Positions 24,842-33,822 of a stretch of DNA of 64,000 nucleotides are shown piece by piece. Within the stretch, counting starts at the first letter, position 1. Every line of letters starts with the position of its first letter. The position numbers were made by a program, and so were the translations under genes. This DNA comes from Anaerolineales bacterium (GTDB taxonomy: Bacteria > Chloroflexota > Anaerolineae > Anaerolineales > Villigracilaceae): assembly GCA_030583925.1 (NCBI GenBank), contig CP129482.1, positions 2,046,001 through 2,110,000 on the forward strand, given 5' to 3'. Below the pieces are notes generated by a model. That model had not been told where the DNA came from and made no database searches. It worked only from the letters and a program-made list of their open reading frames with translations.

Positions 24842-27181
24842 ATGTACGCTATGGAAGGACTTACCCAACTGGAGGAACTCGCGATCTGGGCTGTGTTTGG
24901 CGTTGCCATTCTCGGCTTGTTGTATGCGGTCTTCCTTCGATCCCAGATCTTGCACGAAGATAAAGGCACGGAGAAGATGCAAGAGGTCTGGAACGCGATC
25001 AAAGATGGAGCGGACGCCTATTTGAAAAGGCAGTTGCGCTCCATTTTGCCTTTGATCGGCATTTTGACGATTGCGCTCTTCTTTTCCGTTTATATTGTTC
25101 CGCCATCCCCGGAAGCGCTCGAACGGTTCGAGGGAGTACCCGCTGAAACCGTCCGGCTGTGGATCGGTCTGGCGCGGGCGTTCGCTTTTGTGATGGGCGC
25201 GGGATTCTCGTTGGCGGTCGGTCAGATCGGTATGCGCATGGCAGTGGAAGGTAACGTGCGCGTGGCTTCCGCCTCGAAACGCTCGTTCGGCGACGCGCTC
25301 CGTATTGCTTATCGCGCCGGCACCATCACCGGCATGTTGACGGACGGTCTTGGTTTGCTCGGCGGTACGGTTATCTTTATCGTGCTTGGCATCGCCGCGC
25401 CGGACGCCTTGCTCGGCTTCGGCTTCGGCGGCACGCTCCTTGCATTGTTCATGCGCGTGGGCGGCGGCATCTTCACCAAAGCGGCGGACGTCGGCGCGGA
25501 CCTCGTTGGCAAGGTCGAAGCAGGTATCCCGGAGGATGATCCGAGAAATCCCGCTGTGGTGGCAGACCTCGTGGGCGACAACGTCGGCGATTGTGCCGGC
25601 ATGGCGGCAGACATCTTCGAATCCTACGAAGTGACGATCGTTTCCGGTTTGATCCTCGGTCTCGCACTTTGGCACGCCACAGGCAGACTCGAATGGATCA
25701 TTTTCCCGTTGATCGTGCGCGGTATCGGCGTACTGGCGTCCATTGTCGGCACATATTTTGTCCGCAGTGACGCGGACAAAGGCGGCGACGCGATGAAAGC
25801 CATCTTTAGAGGCTTTCTCACCTCGGCTGTGATCTCATCTGTGTTGTTCTTCATCGCGGGCTTCTTCTATTTGAATACTCCGCAAATGACCGAGTGGGGC
25901 GGTTGGTGGCGCATGCCGACGGCGGTGGGCGTGGGGGTGTTGCTCGCGATCCTGATTGACCGCCTGACCGAATATTTCACCGGCACACACGCCAAGCCTG
26001 TGAACGATATCAAAAAATCTGCGGACACTGGTCCTGCCACATTGATTCTCAACGGCGTTTCTGTCGGTTTTGAATCGTCGGTGTGGTCTGTGCTGGTAAT
26101 TGCGTTGACTATCGTCGCTTCGATCTTTATCTTTGGCACGATCCCCGGCGTTACCGGCGTAGATCGCGCCACGTTCATTTTGTATGGCGTCGCGATGACC
26201 GGTATCGGTATGTTGACCCTGACCGGCAACAACGTGGCGATGGATTCGTTCGGTCCGATCTCGGATAACGCGAACGGCATCGGCGAAATGGCTTGGCACG
26301 GCAAAACCGACAAAGCCACCAAGAATGCTCAGCAGATCATGGCTGACCTCGACGCGGTGGGCAACACGACCAAGGCGATCACCAAAGGAGTTGCCATCGG
26401 TTCTGCCGTGATTGCGGCTGTTTCACTTTTCGGCTCTTTCCTCGTGGACGTTTCCCGCGCGCAGACTACGCTGGGCGTGCCTCTTGAGCAACAGATCCAA
26501 TCTATCGGCATCCGCGTGGATGTTCCGCAAGTGTTCGTCGGTATGTTGATCGGCGGCGCATTGCCGTGGTTGTTCTCCTCATTTGCCATTCAGGCGGTCG
26601 CGCGTGCGGCTTCGTTAATCGTGCTGGAAGTCCGCCGTCAGTTCAAACTGGGCGTGCTCAAAGGCAAGGTTAAGCCCGATTACAAGCAAGCGGTGGAAAT
26701 TTCCACCACTGCCGCGCAGAAGGAATTGGTTTCGCTCGCTCTGTTGGGAATTGTGACGCCGATCGTCGTCGGCTTGACGTTGCAAGTGGAAGCGCTGGGC
26801 GGTTTCCTCGCCGGCATTATCGTCTCCGGTCAGTTGCTGGCAGTGTTCCTCAACAACTCCGGCGGCGCATGGGATAACGCCAAGAAGCTTATCGAGGACG
26901 AGCCGAAGAATCCCGCCAAAAATCTTGGCAAGGGTTCCGAGCGTCACAAAGCTGGTGTGGTGGGCGATACGGTCGGCGATCCATTCAAGGATACGGCGGG
27001 TCCCGCGCTCAACCCGATGATCAAGGTAGTGAATCTGGTCGCGGTGATCACTGCCCCGATCGTCGTGCAATATGCGGGCGGCGCTTCGCTTGGGGTTTGG
27101 GCGGTCGCGGCTGTGTTAGTCGGTCTGCTCGCCTGGGCAGTTATGCGCTCGAAAGCGTCGGCTGAGGAAATGACGAAGTAG
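24842..27181 (+). CDS. hppA: Membrane-bound proton-translocating pyrophosphatase
   Basis: About 779 residues with some 16 membrane spans, coupling PPi hydrolysis to ion pumping. The PPi-binding loop includes DVGADLVGKVEAGIPEDDPR, NPAVVADLVGDNVGDCAG and ADIFESYE, and the second loop DNANGIGEM. The residue set VGNTTKAITKG has lysine where K+-dependent enzymes have alanine, so this is the K+-independent H+-pumping class. The C-terminal GDTVGDPFKDTAGPALN is complete. GGGAGG lies 10 bases before the ATG at 24842; a frame extending further is unlikely. A strong promoter and terminator make it a single-gene unit. Confidence 0.95.
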   Translation: MYAMEGLTQLEELAIWAVFGVAILGLLYAVFLRSQILHEDKGTEKMQEVWNAIKDGADAYLKRQLRSILPLIGILTIALFFSVYIVPPSPEALERFEGVPAETVRLWIGLARAFAFVMGAGFSLAVGQIGMRMAVEGNVRVASASKRSFGDALRIAYRAGTITGMLTDGLGLLGGTVIFIVLGIAAPDALLGFGFGGTLLALFMRVGGGIFTKAADVGADLVGKVEAGIPEDDPRNPAVVADLVGDNVGDCAGMAADIFESYEVTIVSGLILGLALWHATGRLEWIIFPLIVRGIGVLASIVGTYFVRSDADKGGDAMKAIFRGFLTSAVISSVLFFIAGFFYLNTPQMTEWGGWWRMPTAVGVGVLLAILIDRLTEYFTGTHAKPVNDIKKSADTGPATLILNGVSVGFESSVWSVLVIALTIVASIFIFGTIPGVTGVDRATFILYGVAMTGIGMLTLTGNNVAMDSFGPISDNANGIGEMAWHGKTDKATKNAQQIMADLDAVGNTTKAITKGVAIGSAVIAAVSLFGSFLVDVSRAQTTLGVPLEQQIQSIGIRVDVPQVFVGMLIGGALPWLFSSFAIQAVARAASLIVLEVRRQFKLGVLKGKVKPDYKQAVEISTTAAQKELVSLALLGIVTPIVVGLTLQVEALGGFLAGIIVSGQLLAVFLNNSGGAWDNAKKLIEDEPKNPAKNLGKGSERHKAGVVGDTVGDPFKDTAGPALNPMIKVVNLVAVITAPIVVQYAGGASLGVWAVAAVLVGLLAWAVMRSKASAEEMTK

Positions 27182-27205
27182 CCGGGTTTTAGCGAAGATA
27201 AAGCA

Positions 27206-27241
27206 ACAAAGCGTTCCTCAGCAGTGGGGAACGCTTTGTTT
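27206..27241 (+). terminator. Rho-independent terminator after hppA
   Basis: ACAAAGCGTTCC / GGAACGCTTTGT stem followed by TTTAT. Confidence 0.88.
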
Positions 27242-27263
27242 ATCCCCTCGATTTTTCTTGAAG

Positions 27264-28811
27264 ATGACTAAAAGATTTGTGAATTTTCCCATCCAAGCAT
27301 TTTTACCGCCTTTTTTATTGCTGATCTCCTCTTTGTTCAAGTTTTATAAGGATGCGAGCGTTATTGCCTCGCCTGCGCAGTTGATTCGCCCCACAGTTGC
27401 TTTAACGCTTCTGCTGGCGCTGACCATTAGCCTTTTACACCGGATTTTTCAAGACCAGGAAACAACCGGGCTAATTGCCTCATTCTTTGTTGTCCTATTG
27501 TGCTGGGCGCCTGAATCATTTCAAAAAACTGGAGCGCTTATCTTCTATTTGTGTCTGGCTAGTCTGGCGGTGCGTCTTGTTTGGTCGCATAAATTCGATT
27601 TAAAATGGACGATGTCGTTTTTGACCTTTGTCTCCTTCTGCTTAGTCGCGATTCGGACGCAATCTTTAGTTACGGTGATCGCTAACACCCCAAAATCCTA
27701 TTGGTCGCGCTCGTCGTTTCGCGCTTCGGCAACCGCGATGCAAATGGTCGCGCCTCCTACCCTCCCTGATATTTACTATATTGTTGTAGATGGATACCCC
27801 CGTTCCGATGTGTTAGCGGAGCTATTTAACTACGATAATTCTTCGTTTCTCGATCATCTTGATGCGCGGGGGTTTATCGTACTTTCCGAAAATCGTTCCA
27901 ATTATTCGAGAACCGTATTGTCTGTGGCTTCAACGTTGAATTTGAATTATGTTTCCAGTTTTCTGCCGGGCGCTGAGAATAGTTCTTCCTGGTGGCTTTT
28001 GGAACCGTTCATAGATCAAAACAGGGCTCGCCTTGCTCTTGCGAAATTGGGGTATCGGTCGTATGCCGTAATGAGCGACTGGAGTTTGACCGATAACACG
28101 ACGGCGGATGAGTATTTCCAAGTCGCGCCTATTCATTTGAGCGATTTGGAGAATGAGATCGTTCGCAAGACGCCTTTAGGGCAAGTTCTCTTGTTTTTTC
28201 CAGATTTCGTTTTTGTTCAATCCAATCAATCCCATTTCAAGGTGGTCAATCTCCAGTTTGACGCGCTTGCGTCCTTTGCTTCGATGCCAGGACCAAAATT
28301 TGTGTTTGTTCATATCATCTCCCCTCACCCGCCTTTTGTCGCCAGGGCGGACGGCTCCTTTCAATCGCCGCCGTACCCGTTTACTTTTAACGACGCGGAT
28401 GATTTCCTTTTGGACGATTTGGCATACGTAAATGGTTTTCGCGAGCAGGTGGCGTTTGTGAACGATCGCTTGGCAAGAGTCGTGGACGAGATCTTGGCTA
28501 ACTCAACCAACGATCCCATTATTCTCCTGCAAGCGGATCACGGCTCCGGCTTGTTGACTAATTTTTCATCGCCCGATCAAACTTGCTTACGAGAGAGGTT
28601 TTCGCCTTTTGCGGCATACCACCTTCCGGGAGTGACCGCGGAAATGTTGCCTCCGCATCTTACTCCAGTAAACCTTTTCCGCTTCGTGTTTAATCATTAT
28701 TTTGCCGCTGGTCTTCCTCTATTGGAGGATCGCCAATACACTTATCAGATAATGGACCAAATCTTTCGGGAAGTGGATGTTACTTCTAGCGCGGATTCAT
28801 GCCTGCGGTGA
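27264..28811 (+). CDS. Membrane-anchored sulfatase/alkaline-phosphatase-superfamily protein
   Basis: About 515 residues. The N-terminal 160 contain four to five hydrophobic helices, then an extracytoplasmic domain of the sulfatase superfamily: PDIYYIVVDGYPRSDVLAEL with the metal-binding Asp, SENRSNYSRTVLSVASTLN around the position of the nucleophile (Thr or Ser), FVHIISPHPPFV and ILLQADHGSG with the Asp-His pair. This resembles phosphoethanolamine or phosphoglycerol transferases and related surface-polymer enzymes. No exact substrate can be named. A TTG two codons before the ATG at 27264 is an alternative. Confidence 0.75.
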   Translation: MTKRFVNFPIQAFLPPFLLLISSLFKFYKDASVIASPAQLIRPTVALTLLLALTISLLHRIFQDQETTGLIASFFVVLLCWAPESFQKTGALIFYLCLASLAVRLVWSHKFDLKWTMSFLTFVSFCLVAIRTQSLVTVIANTPKSYWSRSSFRASATAMQMVAPPTLPDIYYIVVDGYPRSDVLAELFNYDNSSFLDHLDARGFIVLSENRSNYSRTVLSVASTLNLNYVSSFLPGAENSSSWWLLEPFIDQNRARLALAKLGYRSYAVMSDWSLTDNTTADEYFQVAPIHLSDLENEIVRKTPLGQVLLFFPDFVFVQSNQSHFKVVNLQFDALASFASMPGPKFVFVHIISPHPPFVARADGSFQSPPYPFTFNDADDFLLDDLAYVNGFREQVAFVNDRLARVVDEILANSTNDPIILLQADHGSGLLTNFSSPDQTCLRERFSPFAAYHLPGVTAEMLPPHLTPVNLFRFVFNHYFAAGLPLLEDRQYTYQIMDQIFREVDVTSSADSCLR

Positions 28812-28844
28812 TGTTTGTGAGGCACAAACGAACAAGATGTCATC

Positions 28845-30398
28845 CTACCGTAATTTCTCATAAACAATCGCTCTGTCGTTTGTGAAAATCGTTTTGTAGC
28901 GGCCGCTCGAGTTGATGTTTATAATGAGGTTTCCGACTTGCTCTGCGTCTCTTTTTAGCAAAATGTAATCGAATTCCATGTCAGGATTTGTTACAACAAC
29001 TTTCTCGATACACGGAAGAGGCTGAACGCTTTTAACGCACTCTTGGATTTGAGAAAGAGCATCATACAGCGACGTAAAGTCGGTTTCAGAAATCCATTCA
29101 TAACCTTGAATGGTTGTTTGGCTTCTACGCCGCGCGATCACTGGAAACCATTCGTTTGTGTAATCGGTAAACCCTTCTGGTTCGCCTGTGATGACAAGAA
29201 AGCGTGCATTTGAGGGGGTGTTCGCGTCTACCCATTGCATGGCGACACGCGCTTCCTCGGAGAGGACGCGCGTCAGTTGCTTCCATTCTGCGAACAGCAT
29301 GTTAAATATCAATACCGCCGCCAGATAGAACAGGAAGAACTTTTCTGCCTTAGTTTGGAAGACGCGCTCGTGCGTGAGGACGGTAAACTTTGCAAGACCT
29401 GGTAGGATGAGATCGGTTATAGCAATCGAGGCGAGCAAAGCAAGCGGAAATATCGCCACATTTGCCGCATTCCGTGGTTCTACGATAAAGTGAATGATCA
29501 ACCACGCAGGAAGGAAGAATTCTTTTCGTGCGAGTTGGATGAAGAAACCTACCACAGCGAAGATCGTAGTCGGCGTGGTTAGAGGTTCTTCGGCGAACGA
29601 CATCAGGAGTTGAAGGGAGACGATGGGTGAGTGGAGACCAGTTCGCCCGGCGGAAAGAAGCGGGTCAAATCCGTAACGCGATAGGACGGATACCCACCAT
29701 GGCGCCGCGCCGATCAGCGTTCCAATAAACACAATAACGCTGTTTTTGATCCCTTCTTTATTCCTCCCATATGCGCCCCACATCAGAAGCGCAATTGCGG
29801 CGGTGTGGATCGCGGCTTCGGGATGTGTCAGACAAACGAGCGAGGAGAGGAGGATGGACGTGAAAAGATATTTGGCTTTTCCCGATTTGTAAAGCAGATA
29901 ATATTGCGAAGCAGCCAAGACGAATAAGACCTGCCCGGGCGCTCGCGTTATGCCTCCGCCCATGATCATCCATGTGAGCGAGCGAGGCAGAAAAGCAAAC
30001 AAAAAGACCGCCATGCCCGCGCTGAGCGTGGATTTGAGCAGGGTCGTAGCCAGATAGTAAAACGCCGGCAAAACCAGAATCGTGAATATCGCTGGCAACC
30101 AGATCTGGAGAGCGAGAGTAGAAACGTTAAGCGTTTTGCTGATTGCCGCAGTGAGATAGAAACCAAGCGGTGGATAAGCGAAAGGGATTTGAAGACCGTT
30201 AAACTCTACGAAGAGCGGTAATCTCATCCCGTTGGCTTTGATGGCTTCCACCATTTGGTAAAACAACCCTCCGTCGAGAATCGGAAAGTCAACGCTCGAT
30301 GCGGGTTGAAGCCTGACTAGCGTGCCAAAAATCAGACCTGCAATGAAAAGCAATTTTCCGATGTCGTCGCTCGAAAGGCTGCTTGGCTTTTTGTTCAT
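28845..30398 (-). CDS. Polytopic membrane protein, GT-C glycosyltransferase-like
   Basis: A 517-residue protein with about 10-12 transmembrane helices. The first loop has DFPILDGGLFYQMVEAIKAN, an Asp-containing loop resembling the donor/acceptor site of GT-C (PMT/ArnT-like) enzymes, followed by FAYPPLGFYLTAAI. The C-terminal 120 residues form a soluble domain (WVDANTPSNARFLVITGEPE) similar to the extracytoplasmic part of such transferases. It likely works on surface glycans using a polyprenyl-linked sugar. It converges on the sulfatase-like gene 34 bases away and is followed closely by mutS in the same direction. Confidence 0.65.
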   Translation of the reverse strand: MNKKPSSLSSDDIGKLLFIAGLIFGTLVRLQPASSVDFPILDGGLFYQMVEAIKANGMRLPLFVEFNGLQIPFAYPPLGFYLTAAISKTLNVSTLALQIWLPAIFTILVLPAFYYLATTLLKSTLSAGMAVFLFAFLPRSLTWMIMGGGITRAPGQVLFVLAASQYYLLYKSGKAKYLFTSILLSSLVCLTHPEAAIHTAAIALLMWGAYGRNKEGIKNSVIVFIGTLIGAAPWWVSVLSRYGFDPLLSAGRTGLHSPIVSLQLLMSFAEEPLTTPTTIFAVVGFFIQLARKEFFLPAWLIIHFIVEPRNAANVAIFPLALLASIAITDLILPGLAKFTVLTHERVFQTKAEKFFLFYLAAVLIFNMLFAEWKQLTRVLSEEARVAMQWVDANTPSNARFLVITGEPEGFTDYTNEWFPVIARRRSQTTIQGYEWISETDFTSLYDALSQIQECVKSVQPLPCIEKVVVTNPDMEFDYILLKRDAEQVGNLIININSSGRYKTIFTNDRAIVYEKLR

Positions 30399-30410
30399 AT
30401 CCCTTGTGGT

Positions 30411-32954
30411 CTATTTTGTGTATTTCTTTTGCCACTCGAACAACTTATTCAACGCCTCGATGGGGGAGAGGCTGTTCACGTCGATCTCTTTCAACTCATC
30501 CAAAATCGGACTCGATTCAGGGAACAGCGCGGCTTGTTGTGCCGCGTGCGGGTTGATTTTCACTGCGCGCCCCGAGGTCTTTTCGAGTTCCACCATGATC
30601 TCACTTGCGCGTTGAATCACTGGCGCGGGTAAGCCCGCCAATTGCGCCACGTGGATTCCATACGAACGGTCAGCGCCGCCAGGTACGATCTTGTGCAGGA
30701 AAACCACTTTGTCGTCCGCCTCGCTGACCGCCACGTTGTAATTGCGAACGCCGGGCAACAGGTCGGCGAGTTGAGTCAGCTCGTGATAATGCGTGGCAAA
30801 CAACGTCTTCGCGCGCAAATGCGGATGATTGTGGATAAACTCGATCACCGCCCACGCAATAGAAACGCCGTCGTACGTTGACGTGCCTCGCCCGATCTCG
30901 TCCAGAATCAACAGCGAGCGCGACGTGGCGTGATGCAAAATGTTCGCGGCTTCCACCATCTCGACCATAAACGTAGATTGCCCTGCGTGGATTTCATCTT
31001 GCGCGCCGATGCGCGTGAAGATTCGGTCCACCAGCCCGACGCTCGCCGACGCCGCAGGCACGAACGATCCCATCTGAGCCATCAAAACAATTAGCGCGGT
31101 CTGCCGCAGATACGTGGACTTGCCTGACATGTTCGGTCCCGTGATCACGCGCACGATTTCGCCTTTTTCAAAAATGACATCGTTGGGAATATATCGCTCG
31201 CCCCTCAACGATTGTTCGACAACGGGATGCCTGCCTTCGTGGATTTCCAACCCGCTTCCTTCGTGGACGTTGGGCTTGACGTAGCCTCCCAGCGCTGCCG
31301 CCTCCCCAAGCGCGGACAACACGTCCGCCTCGGCGATGGCGCGCGCCGTTGACAAAAGTTGGTGAGCGGATTTTCCTAATTCGGCGCACACCTCACGAAA
31401 CAGCCGGGTTTCGATTTCTTTGATGCGTTCTTCGGCGTTAAGCACGAGCGTTTCATACTCTTTCATCTCCGGCGTGATGAACCGTTCGGCGTTGACCAAC
31501 GTCTGCTTGCGGATATAATGTTCGGGCGCCTTCTCCGCCGCGCCGCGCGAGATTTCGATGTAGTAGCCGAAGACTTTGTTGTAGCCGACTTTGAGAGTCT
31601 TGATCCCCGTTTTCTCGCGCTCCACCGATTCTAAATTCGCAATCCAATCTCTCGCATGTTTAGACGCGTCGATGACAGAATCTAACTCTTGCGAATATCC
31701 CGCGCGGATCACGCCTGTGTTTTGCAACGTGGAGGGCGGATCATCGTCAATGGCGTTCTGTAACAAAGCCAGTTCCTCTTCACAAAGCGACAACTTTCCA
31801 CTTTCCGCTGATGGCTGATCACCGATCGCTTCATTCAGCGTCGGTAACTGACTCAATGAGTTCCTCATCGCTACGAGGTCACGCGGTTGCGCCTGCCCGG
31901 CGATGACGCGGTTGACCAGTCGTTCAAGGTCGGCGATGGGTTTCAGCGCAGCGCGTACTTCCGCGCGTATCATGCCCTGCTCGAAAAAATATTGCACCCC
32001 ATTCTGGCGGAGTTGAATCTTTTGCACGTTGAGCAAAGGCTGGCTGACCCATTGATGGATGAGCCGCTTGCCCATCGGTGTGATAGCGAGATCGAGCGTT
32101 CCGAGCAAAGAGCCTTTTCGTTCGCCGCGCAAGGTTTCGTCGAGTTCCAAATTTCTGCGCGTGGACGCGTCGAGGGTCATGAATTCGGATAGATGATAAG
32201 TTCGCAGTGAGGTGAGTAACTTCAGCGCGTCGGGTTGGGTTTCTTTGAGGTATTGGATTAACCCGCCCGCGGCGCGCACGGCAAGGGAGTTTTGTTTCAA
32301 GCCGAAGCCGTCGAGCGTGGATGTGTTGAAATGCGCCAACAGCGCTTCGGCGCTTTTGCCCGGTTCAAATTTCCACGATGCCCATGGCGTAACGTGGCTG
32401 GAAATTTCGTTTGGCAAAATTTGGTTATCGGGATGTAGAATTTCGGCGGGATGCAAACGCGTCAATTCTGCGCGCAGGGATTCGAATGGAAGCTCGGTGA
32501 CGGCAAACTCTCCGGTGGTCACGTCGGCGTACGCAACTGAGGCAGATTGCCCGTCAATGAGAACCGAGGCGAGGTAGTTGTTCGCGTCGCCGGGCAGGAG
32601 TCCCGGTTCGGTCACAGTCCCCGGAGTCACCACACGTACCACTTTGCGCGGGAAGAGTCCTTTGATGGGTGTGTCTCCAACTTGTTCGCAGATGGCGACG
32701 TGATAGCCCTTTTCGATCAGCCGCGCCAAATAATTTTCGACCGCGTGATAGGGGATGCCCGCCAACGGCGCGCGGATGCCTTTGCCGATAGGTCGTGAGG
32801 TGAGGACTATGTCGAGTTCGCGCGCGGTGATCTCGGCGTCCTCGTCGAAGGTTTCGTAAAAATCGCCAAGGCGGAAAAATAGAATCGTGTTGGGATAGTC
32901 GCGTTTGATTTCGAGATATTGCTGGCGGATCGGCGTGAGTTCGTCGGTGGGCAT
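30411..32954 (-). CDS. mutS: DNA mismatch repair protein MutS
   Basis: An 847-residue MutS that recognises mispairs and recruits MutL. The N-terminal mismatch-binding Phe-x-Glu motif is in FFRLGDFYETFDEDA (residues 25-39), and the ATPase has GPNMSGKSTYLRQTA, LLILDEIGRGTSTYDG and FATHYHELTQL. The C-terminal dimerisation end (SPIEALNKLFEWQ) is complete. Around residue 375-395 the linker DQPSAESGKLSLCEE corresponds to DNA made of low-complexity GATCAGCCATCAGC and GAAAGTGGAAAGT strings, which may be another in-frame repeat. A mutL was not found in the window. Confidence 0.96.
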   Translation of the reverse strand: MPTDELTPIRQQYLEIKRDYPNTILFFRLGDFYETFDEDAEITARELDIVLTSRPIGKGIRAPLAGIPYHAVENYLARLIEKGYHVAICEQVGDTPIKGLFPRKVVRVVTPGTVTEPGLLPGDANNYLASVLIDGQSASVAYADVTTGEFAVTELPFESLRAELTRLHPAEILHPDNQILPNEISSHVTPWASWKFEPGKSAEALLAHFNTSTLDGFGLKQNSLAVRAAGGLIQYLKETQPDALKLLTSLRTYHLSEFMTLDASTRRNLELDETLRGERKGSLLGTLDLAITPMGKRLIHQWVSQPLLNVQKIQLRQNGVQYFFEQGMIRAEVRAALKPIADLERLVNRVIAGQAQPRDLVAMRNSLSQLPTLNEAIGDQPSAESGKLSLCEEELALLQNAIDDDPPSTLQNTGVIRAGYSQELDSVIDASKHARDWIANLESVEREKTGIKTLKVGYNKVFGYYIEISRGAAEKAPEHYIRKQTLVNAERFITPEMKEYETLVLNAEERIKEIETRLFREVCAELGKSAHQLLSTARAIAEADVLSALGEAAALGGYVKPNVHEGSGLEIHEGRHPVVEQSLRGERYIPNDVIFEKGEIVRVITGPNMSGKSTYLRQTALIVLMAQMGSFVPAASASVGLVDRIFTRIGAQDEIHAGQSTFMVEMVEAANILHHATSRSLLILDEIGRGTSTYDGVSIAWAVIEFIHNHPHLRAKTLFATHYHELTQLADLLPGVRNYNVAVSEADDKVVFLHKIVPGGADRSYGIHVAQLAGLPAPVIQRASEIMVELEKTSGRAVKINPHAAQQAALFPESSPILDELKEIDVNSLSPIEALNKLFEWQKKYTK

Positions 32955-33008
32955 GGCGTGATTGTACTATGAGGCTGTATAATCCGTATAAATTTTTGGA
33001 GACAAGCC

Positions 33009-33755
33009 ATGTATAAACTTGTTTTAGTTCGTCATGGGCAAAGCATTTGGAATCTTGAAAACCGCTTCACCGGTTGGACGGATGTCGGTTTGACCGAGCA
33101 GGGCAGGGCGGAGGCGCACGAAGCCGGGCGCCTGCTCAAAGCGGAAGGTTTCTTATTCGACGCCGCGTACACGTCCGTGTTGAAGCGGGCGATCCAAACG
33201 TTGTGGACAATCTTGCAGGAACTGGATCTCGAATGGATTCCCGTCGCGAACGCGTGGCAGCTCAACGAACGGCATTACGGCGCGTTGCAGGGCTTGAACA
33301 AATCGGAGATGGCGGAAAAATACGGCGAAGCGCAAGTGAAAATTTGGCGCCGCAGTTACGATGTGCCGCCTCCTGCGTTAGAGTTGACCGATGAACGTCA
33401 TCCGAAATTCGACCCGCGGTACGCTTCGTTGACTCCCGATCAACTGCCCGCCACTGAATCGCTCAAACTCACGCTGGATCGAGTTCTGCCTTACTGGGAT
33501 TCGACTTTATCTCCTGCAATTCGATCGGGTAAGCGGATAATTGTCGCCGCGCATGGCAATAGCATCCGTGCCTTGGTGAAATATCTCGATAGTATTTCCG
33601 ATGCGGAGATCACCGAGTTGAACATCCCAACGGGCGTTCCGCTGGTGTACGAGTTGAATAAGGAATTGAAGCCGATCAAGCATTACTATCTCGGCGACCC
33701 TGAAGAAGCCGCGAAGAAAGCCGCGGCGGTAGCGGGGCAGGGCAAGGCAAAATAG
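33009..33755 (+). CDS. gpmA: 2,3-bisphosphoglycerate-dependent phosphoglycerate mutase
   Basis: A 248-residue histidine phosphatase superfamily enzyme interconverting 3- and 2-phosphoglycerate. The phosphohistidine motif is [18 protein letters not shown], the second conserved region [20 protein letters not shown], and the later His is in [16 protein letters not shown]. The length is that of dPGM rather than of broader-specificity phosphatases. GGAGACAAGCC precedes the ATG. A TATAAT at 32979-32984 may be its -10 element, but no convincing -35 is seen. A palindrome (33774-33804) follows. Confidence 0.95.
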   Translation: MYKLVLVRHGQSIWNLENRFTGWTDVGLTEQGRAEAHEAGRLLKAEGFLFDAAYTSVLKRAIQTLWTILQELDLEWIPVANAWQLNERHYGALQGLNKSEMAEKYGEAQVKIWRRSYDVPPPALELTDERHPKFDPRYASLTPDQLPATESLKLTLDRVLPYWDSTLSPAIRSGKRIIVAAHGNSIRALVKYLDSISDAEITELNIPTGVPLVYELNKELKPIKHYYLGDPEEAAKKAAAVAGQGKAK

Positions 33756-33773
33756 ATTTGTGAAATTGAATCA

Positions 33774-33804
33774 CGCAGGGGCGAGTCTCAGACTCGCCCC
33801 TGCG
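33774..33804. repeat. Family F palindrome (GCAGGGGCGAGTCTCAGACTCGCCCCTGC)
   Basis: A near-perfect 31-base inverted repeat between gpmA and the FAD oxidoreductase. Relatives with different inner sequence but the same GTAGGGGC.../...GCCCCTAC ends occur at 52515-52543 and 63198-63257. It may also act as a terminator, but no T-run follows. Confidence 0.75.
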
Positions 33805-33822
33805 TTGCATTAAAATCAGAGC

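Noticed and set aside
33774..33804. Operator for gpmA or the FAD oxidase
   Set aside because: The perfect palindrome is attractive as an operator, but relatives with the same ends occur at 52515 and 63198 next to unrelated genes, so a dispersed repeat is more likely.
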